Shown in pieces: positions 11,101 through 18,901 of a DNA stretch of 64,000 bases. The stretch's first letter is position 1, and each line of letters opens with the position of its first letter. A program made the translations under genes and the position numbers. Where the stretch lies: NCBI GenBank assembly GCA_040880405.1, contig JBBDIM010000079.1, positions 77,087 to 141,086 of the forward strand, read 5' to 3'. The notes beneath the pieces were generated by a model that saw nothing but the letters and a program-made list of their open reading frames with translations, was not told where the DNA came from and did no database searches. The DNA is from JBBDIM01 sp040880405 (lineage in GTDB: Bacteria; Planctomycetota; Planctomycetia; Pirellulales; Pirellulaceae).

Positions 11101-12000
11101 CGGCAGCTTTCCGAATCGATGCGGCAATTCGCCCAACAGCAACGGCAAACGGGGCAACTCGCCTCGCAGGTAGCCGAGCAAACCCAGATCGCCAACATGC
11201 CGGTTCGCCAAGCCTTGGAGGCCGCCTCGCAGCTTCCGCTGGCGATGCTGCCCCCAGGGATGGAAGCCGCCCTGGCTGATCAAATGGCCGCTAGTGTTGA
11301 GGCCACTGGCGAAGCAAGTGCCGAGGCGAGTGGCGAAGCTGCGGGTGATCCAATGGGGCAAGCTGCTGGTGAGCCAGGTCAGAGCGGAGAACCGGCTGGC
11401 AGTGGTGAGCCAGGCGGTGAGCCAAGTGGCGAGTCAGGAGAGAGTGGCGGACCACCCGCTTCAGGTTCTCCCAGCGGCCCAGGTGCCTCGACCGAAATGG
11501 GAACCGGCTTCGTCTCCGATGCCCCGCAAGCCACGGCTGAAGCGATTGCCGGTGCTGAGGCGATGCAGGCCTTGGCGGCCGTGTTACCTCCTTCGGCTCG
11601 GCAGGAAAACTGGGAGTTGATGCCCGCCGGGGCGCGTGACGAGGATGGCTCGATGGCCGCTGCGGCGGCGATGTCGGAAAACGCCTCCGCCTCCGCGGAA
11701 GCGGCCGCCGAAGGGGCCTCTGCTGGAGAGCCAAGCGATGAACCAGGCTCCCCGGGAAACAGCGGCGCCCCCATGGGCAGTAGCGAGGGTGGCGAAGGAA
11801 GCGAAGGTCAACCGCAGGAAGAGATGGCCGCCGGGGCTCGCCCCGGTGACGCCGAGACCCAACGGCGGAGCTTCGAGCGGGAGCCTTGGTTCACGAAACT
11901 GCCACCCGGGGTGCAACAGTCGATCCGAGCCAGTCTCCGTCGTGCACCACCCAAAGGTTATGAAGAACGTCTGAAACTCTATTTCCAAAACATTGAATAA
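8191..12000 (+). CDS. Large exported coiled-coil protein with Ala/Gly/Ser/Glu/Pro low-complexity region
   Basis: A 1269-aa protein with a clear signal peptide (about 1-28, ending ASAQG). Residues 30-640 are almost wholly helical, rich in A, Q, E, L and R with heptad spacing, so long coiled coils are expected. Residues 610-1230 alternate helical blocks with low-complexity linkers made of G-E-P, A-S-G-E and P-A-S-D motifs. The last 35 residues form a compact conserved-looking tail: 'WFTKLPPGVQQSIRAS', 'RAPPKGYEERLKLYFQNIE'. No enzyme motif is visible. Position between the DUF4175-like gene and moxR, with ATGA coupling, suggests an envelope scaffold or substrate-holding partner of the vWA proteins. 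The long open frames on the other strand here are by-products of biased codons. Confidence 0.75.
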   Translation: MTRRNPMLLIALVGCTTWLLASTPASAQGPELGKLRRQQFAQQQAQNLARQLVSRVLDLQAAQLEENGLTDLPIYKDIRGMGSNIDRLVENEMSGVVELLVKAQEAQPEARGPLVTQARDEVRGILLALMTERQRLFRRLQLARLEAQTRELISVQRRVENQTRDLPRRAVRERDALALTALSGQRDTGAMFENLVEMVDEVSRWGGQIGASALAGKQSLQETETKNWLAKAETSLTGGEFLPAADNQREVINGLRKLLEKLQQSQSSADRELEAALASVSELIEDQVNIKEESQETPLTAERADELSQRQDDISQRIQDLVRQLDEFASAQAPLETGQKAASDAAEQLFEQQQAAALESQEEVLASLEALRDMMEIKAETIQPEKSADQLAEEIAKLQSAQEQLAEAQSLQADAQEAWSQEEKPNAQHAQEAQKRAIDKLAEAARTTDLPAHVEPLLNQAQQLAEKAQDQLASADAANPEQAAAVAEALEQATDATRQSLEELSSTLADTQRKQLATAVAELARAAEALDRAAASERDISRELATAAESGKQVTASDLAEMKKTQAQIERVVERAKTGTDQTAPAAQESLARALEKVQAATESLPEKGSAEADAPSDSAAASGESANNGADPANPDSATAESTAETGSESAGQPEGDTPAPSGESPNPQPTAEAAQQLAEAANLLRKEAKNAARELSRTAQGQLDQIDSAQSELAQISQNSEKPQAGQLNQIADDVGQIAPEASAMLRNQADQAAQAAMQDPGADRPDANDPDADPSGSTPMGDNPGGSEPAASDPEGSEPAGGEPATEPAAGDDASGEETGASEPPAGPMPISGSPPAPSTEQAMASLAGRRMPIAEDKAAADQLAMLLDNMHASRDEIGALANQFLEEQAALAAATPTGEAAGEAAGEPQSGEPAEGASGEAPSSGDPANGAPSEAGNAGQPSGEGAPPSGNQPPANESAAPASEVARQLSESMRQFAQQQRQTGQLASQVAEQTQIANMPVRQALEAASQLPLAMLPPGMEAALADQMAASVEATGEASAEASGEAAGDPMGQAAGEPGQSGEPAGSGEPGGEPSGESGESGGPPASGSPSGPGASTEMGTGFVSDAPQATAEAIAGAEAMQALAAVLPPSARQENWELMPAGARDEDGSMAAAAAMSENASASAEAAAEGASAGEPSDEPGSPGNSGAPMGSSEGGEGSEGQPQEEMAAGARPGDAETQRRSFEREPWFTKLPPGVQQSIRASLRRAPPKGYEERLKLYFQNIE

Positions 12001-12062
12001 CACTCGCGAGTTCCACTTCGCGCACTTATTTTCCACACCGATGAAACCGAGAGGCAACTCCC

Positions 12063-13094
12063 ATGGCAAGCGAACCGATTTCCCAAGATGATGTAGCCGC
12101 TGTGCAAGGCTGCGAGCGAGCCTATGGGCAGCTCCGCGATGAGCTGGCCAAGGTGATTGTTGGCCAGGACGAAGTGATCGAGCAGGTGCTGATCGCCATG
12201 CTCGCCAAGGGGCATGCCTTACTGGAAGGGGTGCCGGGGCTGGCCAAGACATTGTTAATTAGCTCGTTGGCAGAGTCGCTGCACTTGAGCTTCAAGCGAA
12301 TCCAGTTCACCCCAGACCTGATGCCGACCGATATCACCGGAACCGAAATCATCCAGGAAGACCTGGAGACCCGCCAGCGAAGCTACCAGTTTTTGGAAGG
12401 TCCCTTGTTCGCCAACCTGATTCTGGCGGACGAAATCAACCGGACACCTCCTAAAACCCAAGCCGCGATGCTCGAAGCGATGCAGGAGCGTCAGGTCAGC
12501 GCGGGGGGCACCATCCGCAAGCTGCCGGAACCGTTCTTTGTGCTTGCGACCCAAAACCCGCTGGAGCAAGAAGGGACCTATCCTCTGCCAGAGGCCCAGT
12601 TGGACCGGTTCCTGTTGCACATCAGGGTCGACTACCCATCCGGTGCGGAAGAGTGGGAAATCGCCCGGCGGATTACCAGCGGAGAACAACAAACCTTGTC
12701 ACCCTGCCTTTCCGGCGAACAGATCGTTCAGTTCCAAAAGCTAGTCAAACGGGTGCCGGTCAGCGATCAGGTACTGGGCTACGCCTGGGCTCTGGTCCGC
12801 GCGACACGCCCCGGCACGCCGGAGGCCCCGGACTTTGTCAATCAATCGGTCGCCTGGGGTGCCGGTCCGCGTGGTTTGCTCACCTTGGTGACCTGCGCCA
12901 AAGCCCGGGCCATTTTATACGGCCGGTATCACGCCAGCGCCAGTGATATCCAGGCAGTAGTCAAACCGGCCTTGCGTCACCGGATGGCGGCCAATTACTC
13001 CGCCCAGGCCAACAACCTAAACAGCGACGCACTGATCGACATGCTGCTGGAAACGATCCCGGCCGAGCGGGTTTACGAGTGCCCTGCCGCTTAG
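12063..13094 (+). CDS. MoxR-family AAA+ ATPase
   Basis: A 343-aa protein of normal length for MoxR. Walker A is GVPGLAKT at 56-63, the variant typical of MoxR. Walker B follows in 'LILADEIN', sensor 1 in 'VLATQNPLEQEGTYPLPEAQLDRF', and a C-terminal lid domain lies at about 250-343. MoxR ATPases act as cytoplasmic chaperones that remodel or load cofactors into vWA-domain partners. Here the partners are probably the DUF58 protein just downstream and the three membrane vWA/BatA-like proteins upstream. The ATG has GAGAGGC 7-8 nt upstream. The gap to the DUF58 gene is 45 bp. Confidence 0.95.
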   Translation: MASEPISQDDVAAVQGCERAYGQLRDELAKVIVGQDEVIEQVLIAMLAKGHALLEGVPGLAKTLLISSLAESLHLSFKRIQFTPDLMPTDITGTEIIQEDLETRQRSYQFLEGPLFANLILADEINRTPPKTQAAMLEAMQERQVSAGGTIRKLPEPFFVLATQNPLEQEGTYPLPEAQLDRFLLHIRVDYPSGAEEWEIARRITSGEQQTLSPCLSGEQIVQFQKLVKRVPVSDQVLGYAWALVRATRPGTPEAPDFVNQSVAWGAGPRGLLTLVTCAKARAILYGRYHASASDIQAVVKPALRHRMAANYSAQANNLNSDALIDMLLETIPAERVYECPAA

Positions 13095-13139
13095 TACCCA
13101 GGTAAGCGGAAAAGATTTCAACAGCGAGAAGAAACACCC

Positions 13140-14045
13140 ATGGCTGGCATGTTATCCCGGTATTTGGATATCGAATTTCTGCGGCAACTGGGTGGCGTTT
13201 CGCTTCAGCCGCGCGGATTGGTCCAGGGCAACTTGGCGGGGGCTCATAAGTCTCCTAGTTCCGGGTTCGCCGTCGAGTTCGCGGGGCATCGAGAGTATGT
13301 GCCGGGGGACGATCCCAAACATATCGACTGGCGCGTCTTCTTTACGCGCGACAAGTACTTCATCAAACAGTACGAGATGGAGACCAACTACACCTGCCAT
13401 CTGCTGCTGGATATCAGCCGCTCGATGCGGTATGGCGAGGGGGATGAGCAAAAGCTGATGCATGCGGCGCGGATTGCGGTCACGCTGGGCCATAGCATTG
13501 TGCGGCAGACCGACAAGATCTCGCTGACCACGTTCGACGCGACCCTCAAGGGACACATCCCGCCGAGCAACTCGCTGCATCAGATAATCCGGATGACGCA
13601 GCACCTGGAGGAAACTGAGGCCGAGGAGAAGACCGACTTGCGGCAGTGCCTGGCGGAGTTCTCCGAACGATTGTCGCGGCGGGAAATCGTGATGATCTTC
13701 AGCGACTTCTTCGGCGACTTGGAAGCTCTCGAACAGGCAATTCAGCGGCTCCGGTTCAATAAGCATGAGGTGGTCCTGTTCCAAGTGATGCACGACCACG
13801 AGCTGAATTTCAACTTGGATGGCATGACCAAGTTCGTGGGATTGGAAATTCCGGACGACCTCCTGGCCCAACCAAGCGACATCCGGCCAGCGTATCTGGC
13901 GGCGGTCCAGCGGTTCAATGACGAACTGGAGGATCTCGCGCGTCGTAACGACTGCGATCATTTGCTCATCAACACCGGCACACCTCCGGGACCCGCCTTC
14001 TGGGAATATCTCAATCGCCGCTCAATCCGTGCCCGTCGAGTCTAG
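13140..14045 (+). CDS. DUF58 domain protein with vWA-like fold
   Basis: A 301-aa protein. The DUF58 signature is complete: 'FAGHREYVPGDDPKHIDWRV' at 47-66, followed by a vWA-type metal site DISRSM at 91-96 and 'IVMIFSDFFGDLEAL' later. DUF58 genes almost always follow moxR, as here. The protein is cytosolic, without signal peptide or TM helix. It closes the cluster that starts at 183. Inference: it links the ATPase to the membrane vWA proteins. Confidence 0.93.
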   Translation: MAGMLSRYLDIEFLRQLGGVSLQPRGLVQGNLAGAHKSPSSGFAVEFAGHREYVPGDDPKHIDWRVFFTRDKYFIKQYEMETNYTCHLLLDISRSMRYGEGDEQKLMHAARIAVTLGHSIVRQTDKISLTTFDATLKGHIPPSNSLHQIIRMTQHLEETEAEEKTDLRQCLAEFSERLSRREIVMIFSDFFGDLEALEQAIQRLRFNKHEVVLFQVMHDHELNFNLDGMTKFVGLEIPDDLLAQPSDIRPAYLAAVQRFNDELEDLARRNDCDHLLINTGTPPGPAFWEYLNRRSIRARRV

Positions 14046-14100
14046 TGGGGGATCAAAATCGCGAAGGAATTGTTGAGTCCACTACAGCGAATTAAGTCCC

Positions 14101-14604
14101 ATGACTTTTGACCCCGTCGAACACCCGATTTCAATAAGAATCGCAACTTCCGCTGAATCCCCAAAGGTTCAGTCGATACGAGAATACGCTTTTGAATCTG
14201 TCCGAGCCATTTATTCGCCTGTCGGTGTGAGCCACATTACACCTGTGTCGGTCCACGAGAATCGAGTTGATGCCGTCGCTTCAATCGGTGATGCAGATGC
14301 CGGCGTAATGGGGATTTACTCTGACGGGTCGATTCTGCGGGTTACTGGACTTGGCGTGTTGCCAGCATTCCGCCGATGCGGAATTGCATCGGCTCTCCTG
14401 GGCTTTGCGGGGCAAGTTGCGATAGAACGAGGTTGTCGGGAGGTTGGATTATTCACGATTCGTGAAACGGACAACCTCAAAGTATTTCTGAAATTAGGTT
14501 TTGCGGTCTTCCATGAGGAGATCGCGGATTGGTGCGAAAGCAATCGATTCAACACTTTGCATGAAGTGGAAATGAGGAGGCCCGTCAAACCACAACCGCC
14601 TTAG
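14101..14604 (+). CDS. GNAT-family N-acetyltransferase
   Basis: A 167-aa protein with a GNAT core: beta strand 'LRVTGLGVLPAFRRCGIASALLGFA' contains the acetyl-CoA loop R-R-x-G-x-A, and the last part 'DNLKVFLKLGF' is the usual N-x-x-x-x-F-x-x-x-GF end. The substrate cannot be told. Base and codon use are visibly poorer in G+C than the flanking clusters, and no strong ribosome-binding site precedes the ATG. The gene lies 55 bp after the DUF58 gene on the same strand but does not look like part of that set. It may be a transferred cargo gene. Confidence 0.8.
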   Translation: MTFDPVEHPISIRIATSAESPKVQSIREYAFESVRAIYSPVGVSHITPVSVHENRVDAVASIGDADAGVMGIYSDGSILRVTGLGVLPAFRRCGIASALLGFAGQVAIERGCREVGLFTIRETDNLKVFLKLGFAVFHEEIADWCESNRFNTLHEVEMRRPVKPQPP

Positions 14605-14960
14605 TCTCATCCGATGCCCCAACCACGGCAATCGCTCGCTCTATCCAACAGATCTTTGGCAAACCACTGGTCAAAAATGGGCCCATCGCTCCCAGTGCAC
14701 GGTCAATCCGCAAAGCACCCCACCTTTGGTCATTTGTGGTGATCGGGTTTGCCGAAGAATCCCCATTATTTGATTAAGGGTGGCGTACTTTCCATTGACA
14801 GCAACGGAAAAATCATCATCATTAAAGTGTAGATGCGACGAATATTGTCGTGGGACGAACTGGCCGAGACTCCTTTTTAATCTCGGCGCGACCTGCACAG
14901 GGGGCTCGCCGCAACGTAAACAGACGTTAATGCCGCGAAAGTGCACATTGGGGATAAGGT
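14605..14960. other. Intergenic stretch without a convincing gene
   Basis: A 356-bp gap between the GNAT gene and the HTH gene, with the same poorer G+C as the GNAT gene. It contains one minus-strand reading frame listed separately at low confidence. No tRNA, hairpin terminator or repeat stands out. It may be a decayed remnant of transferred DNA. Confidence 0.5.
14671..14946 (-). CDS. Possible small hypothetical protein or gene remnant
   Basis: A 91-aa frame from ATG. The middle has protein-like composition ('HFNDDDFSVAVNGKYATLNQIMGIL') and a C-x-x-C near the start (LRCGEP), but no family is recognised and no ribosome-binding site is seen. It faces away from the HTH gene, whose start lies only 15 bp from its own. 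It may equally be chance or a remnant. Confidence 0.25.
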   Translation of the reverse strand: MHFRGINVCLRCGEPPVQVAPRLKRSLGQFVPRQYSSHLHFNDDDFSVAVNGKYATLNQIMGILRQTRSPQMTKGGVLCGLTVHWERWAHF

Positions 14961-16136
14961 ATGAAATTTTCCTTCCGACTAGCCGAACTACTTAACCACT
15001 CGCCCGACCCGAAGAAGCGTCCCGGGACGATCAAGGCGATCTGTGACTTCACCGGTTTGGACCGGCATCAGGTCTCTTCACTGCTGAAGAACGAGGCGAA
15101 GTACATTCCGCTGAGTGCCTTGTCGCAGGTGTGCGACTTCCTGATCAAGCATGGATACGCCGAAGCGAATCAACTGCCGGGGGCCCTGTTCGCGGTCGAA
15201 CCGGAAAACTTTTGGGAACTGCTGGCGCGGCGAAAACGAGTTGAGATGTGTCTGGGCATCCGGGCCGATGAGAACTGGGCCGAAGGGGCCTGGGTCGTCG
15301 CCTCCGACAGCATTCTGCAGGGGCAACTTTTAACCGGGATTTCCACGCTCGGGGGCACCGCCAAGTATCGTGCTGCCGAGCCCCCACAAGAGATCAACGG
15401 GATTTCGGGGGATCGGATTGTGGCCCGAGATGCCCCCATCCCGCAACCGGAAGACCTGTTCCAAACGTTGGTTTGGGCACCGGGTCAGGCGGAAGAGGAA
15501 GAGGTCCACTCGCGGGCCAACGAGGTCTACACCAGCTTCCAAAACGTCGATGGCGACAAGGCGCTGATCAGCTTGGGGAGTATCCGCAGCAACCCGGTGA
15601 TCGAGTTGGGTCTGGCCGCCGCCTTCGGTGCCGAACCGTTTGTGAGCCTGGATGAGGTGGAAAAACCAGGGGATCGACCGATCCCGATTTATCTGCGGCA
15701 TCGGGAAAAGAACGTCGAACAGCCCGCTTCCTGCTGTGGTGGTGCCCAACTGTCCAAGACGGTCGCCCCAGAGATTCCCGGCTTCTATTACGAGAAGGCG
15801 GACGGAAGCTGGGACTGCGTGAAATGGGACGAAACCACGTACGAGCCTGCCTATTTATTCTATATCTACCATGAGTCGCAAGGACGCCTGGAAATGATGC
15901 TGGGAGGCTATTCCGGCCGAGGAACCCGGCTTTTAGCCAAAACCTTGTCGAGCCGTCCGGAAGAGTTCTGGCCGCCGGTCTTTAGTGGGAACGGGGTCCA
16001 AATCGGGGCGTACGTCATCCAGTACGAACTGAAACGACAGAAGAAACACCGGAGCGTGCTGGTTGCGGACTACTCCTCGACCACCAAAGTGATCCCGCTC
16101 GACGCGAAATCGATCGAGAAGCGACTGGTGACCTAA
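14961..16136 (+). CDS. HTH-domain protein of unknown function
   Basis: A 391-aa protein. The first 70 residues resemble a Cro/CI-type helix-turn-helix ('TIKAICDFTGLDRHQVSSLLKNEAKYIPLSALSQVCDFL'), with a recognition-helix-like segment at about 35-45. The remaining 320 residues are a soluble alpha/beta region ('ALISLGSIRSNPVIELGLAAAFGAEPF'), with a CC pair at 'PASCCGGAQ' and no motif I can name. The length is unusual for a simple repressor, so it probably senses a ligand or acts on one. Start ATG has GGGGATAAGG close upstream. It converges on the anti-sigma/sigma pair. Confidence 0.6.
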   Translation: MKFSFRLAELLNHSPDPKKRPGTIKAICDFTGLDRHQVSSLLKNEAKYIPLSALSQVCDFLIKHGYAEANQLPGALFAVEPENFWELLARRKRVEMCLGIRADENWAEGAWVVASDSILQGQLLTGISTLGGTAKYRAAEPPQEINGISGDRIVARDAPIPQPEDLFQTLVWAPGQAEEEEVHSRANEVYTSFQNVDGDKALISLGSIRSNPVIELGLAAAFGAEPFVSLDEVEKPGDRPIPIYLRHREKNVEQPASCCGGAQLSKTVAPEIPGFYYEKADGSWDCVKWDETTYEPAYLFYIYHESQGRLEMMLGGYSGRGTRLLAKTLSSRPEEFWPPVFSGNGVQIGAYVIQYELKRQKKHRSVLVADYSSTTKVIPLDAKSIEKRLVT

Positions 16137-16208
16137 CTTCGGCAATCCATGGGCGTCCCGGAATCCGACTCTCCGGGTCGTTCAGATGCGGGTCGCTTGA
16201 TAGAGTTC

Positions 16209-16243
16209 AAAGATGATCCCACTTACGGCTTAGGATCATCTTT
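16209..16243 (-). terminator. Inverted repeat at the end of the sigma/anti-sigma operon
   Basis: Perfect 11-bp arms (AAAGATGATCC at 16209-16219 and its complement at 16233-16243) surround the anti-sigma stop codon with a 13-nt loop. There is no run of T on the minus strand, so intrinsic termination is uncertain; it could serve both converging genes. Confidence 0.4.
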
Positions 16244-16483
16244 GCCGCGGGCGTCGAGAATCGCCCGAACGAGTTCTTCGGGGACGTTGGCCGAAATGTC
16301 TTTTTCTTCCTCCTGGCAGACCTTAATGCCGAGTCGGGTCGCCTCGTGGTAGTTCTCCAGGTAGTGCAGGCAGCAGGGACAACGCTCCAAGTGGGTCTTG
16401 ACCACGCACATCGTCTCCGGCGGTAGATTACCTTCCAGGTAATCCCCCATGAAGTCGTACAGTTGTTTGCATGTAAGCTTCAT
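16223..16483 (-). CDS. Zinc-finger anti-sigma factor
   Basis: An 86-aa protein with the zf-HC2/ZAS signature H-x3-C-x2-C in 'THLERCPCC' and an upstream Cys (LTCKQL). There is no TM segment, so it is a soluble ZAS-type anti-sigma factor, often redox- or metal-responsive. Its ATG overlaps the sigma factor stop by 4 bp (ATGA), which ties the pair together in translation and stoichiometry. It should bind and hold the ECF sigma factor encoded just upstream. Confidence 0.85.
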   Translation of the reverse strand: MKLTCKQLYDFMGDYLEGNLPPETMCVVKTHLERCPCCLHYLENYHEATRLGIKVCQEEEKDISANVPEELVRAILDARGKDDPKP

Positions 16484-17112
16484 TCCGAGCCGCTGGACTG
16501 TCTCATATGAGGATCAAGTAACGTTTTTAAGGCCTGGCGGGCCCGATGTAAACGAGTTTTCACGGCCGGTACGGTTATATCGAGCCGGGCGGCCGTCTCA
16601 TCGGTGCTTAACTGTTCGATGTCGCGAAGCAGCAAAACGGTGCGATAAGTCTCTGGTAATTCCGCGATTGAGCGGCGAACCACATCCCGCGTCTCACGGT
16701 CCTGGACCGCCGTGTCGTAGGTGACGGCCCACGCCGGTTCAGGAGCGTCGCGGTGGCCATCGACCGAGAACCGAGGCAATAGGTCGTCGACCGGGCGTTC
16801 CGGCTTTCTTCGCTGGGTGCGGAGCTTCATCAGCGAGGCGTTCACCACAATCCGGTGCAGCCAGGTCGAGAGCTTGGAATTTCCCTCAAAATTCTCGATC
16901 GCCTTGAAAGCGGACAGAAAGGCGTCCTGGACCACGTCCTGAGCGTCCTGTTCCTGGCTTAAAAATCGCCGGGCGACCAACAGCATCCGCCCGCCATATT
17001 CCCGCACTAGGTGCTCGTACGCGGACGGATCACCCGCTCGCAGGGCAGCCAGCAACTCCGTATCGCTTTCCCAGCGAGTTGGCAGTGGTTCGGGTTGCCG
17101 TGGAGTATCCAT
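16480..17112 (-). CDS. ECF-type RNA polymerase sigma factor (RpoE-like)
   Basis: A 210-aa protein. Region 2 reads 'YEHLVREYGGRMLLVARRFLSQEQDAQDVVQDAFLSAFKAIENFEGNSKLSTWLHRIVVNASLMKLR'-type in short segments at about 35-110, and region 4 ends with 'LSTDETAARLDITVPAVKTRLHRARQAL'-type HTH sequence at about 160-195. It belongs to the RpoE-like ECF group. I chose the ATG at 17112; the frame is open to 17223, but the extra 37 residues look like untranslated leader. Co-translated with its anti-sigma factor. The target regulon is not visible here. Confidence 0.9.
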   Translation of the reverse strand: MDTPRQPEPLPTRWESDTELLAALRAGDPSAYEHLVREYGGRMLLVARRFLSQEQDAQDVVQDAFLSAFKAIENFEGNSKLSTWLHRIVVNASLMKLRTQRRKPERPVDDLLPRFSVDGHRDAPEPAWAVTYDTAVQDRETRDVVRRSIAELPETYRTVLLLRDIEQLSTDETAARLDITVPAVKTRLHRARQALKTLLDPHMRQSSGSE

Positions 17113-17344
17113 CTTCTGAACGATACCAAACCGAGGTCGGGGCGTCCATCGAGTACCCCGAGACTTCAAACTTCTCACTTGAAACTTGGAACAGACTCGC
17201 AAAGTATACCAGGTAACCACCACGGCACCGCCGCCAACTCCCCAAATATGCTATTTGCATTGGACAGTCGGGTGGCATTACATTGGGTGAAATCCGGCTA
17301 GCAACCACCCTCCCCACTCGCACCTCTTCCGCTGGTAGTCTTCC

Positions 17345-18841
17345 ATGACCTGGTCCCGATTGCGTTTCCATACCATGTGGCAACAAGCGATACGTCGCTC
17401 TGGCCCATCATCTAACCGGCGGTCCCATTCCCTAATCGTGCTGCTGGTAGGCATCGCCTGCGTCATGGTTTCCGCCACCTGCCAAGCGGAAGCAAACCTG
17501 CAAGTCGCGGTGGGTGAGATCGATATCACACCGAAAATCGATGCCGCGGTGCCGGTTTGGATCGCGGGCTACGGACATGGTAGAGCCGCCATGTCGGTTC
17601 ACGACCCGATCATGGCCAGGGCCTTGCTCCTTTCGGACGGGTCCAAGCGAATGGCACTCGTGAGTGTCGATTTGATCGGGCTGCAATTTCAAGAGACCGA
17701 GCGTATCCGCGAGCGACTGCCCGACCTGGACTACATCATGGTGGCCAGCACCCACAACCATGAAGGCCCCGATACGATTGGGATCTGGGGCGAGAATCCT
17801 TTGCGGCGGGGTGTCGACGAGGCATACCTGGACTTGGTGGTGAACCGGGTGGCCAAATTACTCACTTCGCTGGAAGCGAACCTGGAACCGGTCACCATGG
17901 AACTGGGGACGACTCGTCGGCCCGATTTACTACATGACAGTCGACTCCCAATCGTGCTGGATCCTGTGATTCGGGCACTTCTGTTTCGTTCCACCAAGGG
18001 TGGAGAACCGGTCGCCCTGTTGCTCCAGCAGAATTGCCATCCGGAAGCCCTCGGTTCCAAGAATACGGCCCTAACCGCCGATTTCCCCCACTACACGATC
18101 GGCTATCTGCGGGAGAAACTCGATTGCCCGGTGGTGCTCGTGAGTGGGGCGATTGGCGGCCTCATGGCACCTCCACCCAGTGGTATTCAAGACGAGGCGG
18201 GACGTGAACTTCCGTTTGGCACGTTCGAATACGCCAAACGGTATGGTAACGAGTTGGGTGCCGCTACGATGATCGCATTAGAAAACGCGAAATCACTCCC
18301 AGGCATCCCGCTCGATGTCGAAACCCGACAAGTCGCCATCCCAATCGACAATTATATGTATCGCTTGGCCCGGTCCTTGAAAGTGATCGTCCGGGAATCC
18401 TACGAGTGGACCGGCTCACCCGAGAAGTTCGGAAAAGCGGTAAGCGTCGATTTCCGACCCGATCGCCCCGCGACGCGGACCGAGGTAGCATTGATTCGGA
18501 TGGGAGATCTGGCAATCGCCTGCTTACCGGGGGAACTGAACCCGGAACTGGTGTACGGCGAGATTGTCGATCCTCCCGAAGCGAATGTCGATTTCCCGGA
18601 CGCCCCGCCGGAACCTCATTTGACCGCGATGTTCGCCGATCGGCCTTGGATGTTCATCGGGCTGGCCAACGACGAAGTCGGTTACATCATTCCCAAACGT
18701 CAGTGGGATTTTGATCCACCCTATGCCTATGGCCGAGCGAAACCGCAATATGGCGAGATCAACAGTTGCGGCCCGGATACCGCTCCCATCTTGCTGAACT
18801 CCTTGCGGGATTGCTTTCAGGAGCTTGAAAAACGCTGGTAG
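17345..18841 (+). CDS. Neutral/alkaline non-lysosomal ceramidase-like exported protein
   Basis: A 498-aa protein. A hydrophobic segment at 29-46 (SLIVLLVGIACVMVSATC) is a signal peptide after a long basic N-terminus. The domain starts 'VGEIDITPKI' and contains the zinc-ligand-like 'STHNHEGPDT' (H137, H139), then 'QQNCHPEALG' and 'SGAIGGLMAPP'. This pattern fits the N-terminal domain of neutral ceramidases, which in planctomycetes is widespread and probably hydrolyses amide bonds in lipids or other substrates. True ceramide specificity cannot be claimed. The start could also be the ATG at 17375. It is alone, convergent with the Tad locus. Confidence 0.75.
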   Translation: MTWSRLRFHTMWQQAIRRSGPSSNRRSHSLIVLLVGIACVMVSATCQAEANLQVAVGEIDITPKIDAAVPVWIAGYGHGRAAMSVHDPIMARALLLSDGSKRMALVSVDLIGLQFQETERIRERLPDLDYIMVASTHNHEGPDTIGIWGENPLRRGVDEAYLDLVVNRVAKLLTSLEANLEPVTMELGTTRRPDLLHDSRLPIVLDPVIRALLFRSTKGGEPVALLLQQNCHPEALGSKNTALTADFPHYTIGYLREKLDCPVVLVSGAIGGLMAPPPSGIQDEAGRELPFGTFEYAKRYGNELGAATMIALENAKSLPGIPLDVETRQVAIPIDNYMYRLARSLKVIVRESYEWTGSPEKFGKAVSVDFRPDRPATRTEVALIRMGDLAIACLPGELNPELVYGEIVDPPEANVDFPDAPPEPHLTAMFADRPWMFIGLANDEVGYIIPKRQWDFDPPYAYGRAKPQYGEINSCGPDTAPILLNSLRDCFQELEKRW

Positions 18842-18901
18842 TGTGAATCAACGGCATCACCTTTCGCCGCTTCCAGGGTGAATTGTCACACCCCGCTAGG
18901 G

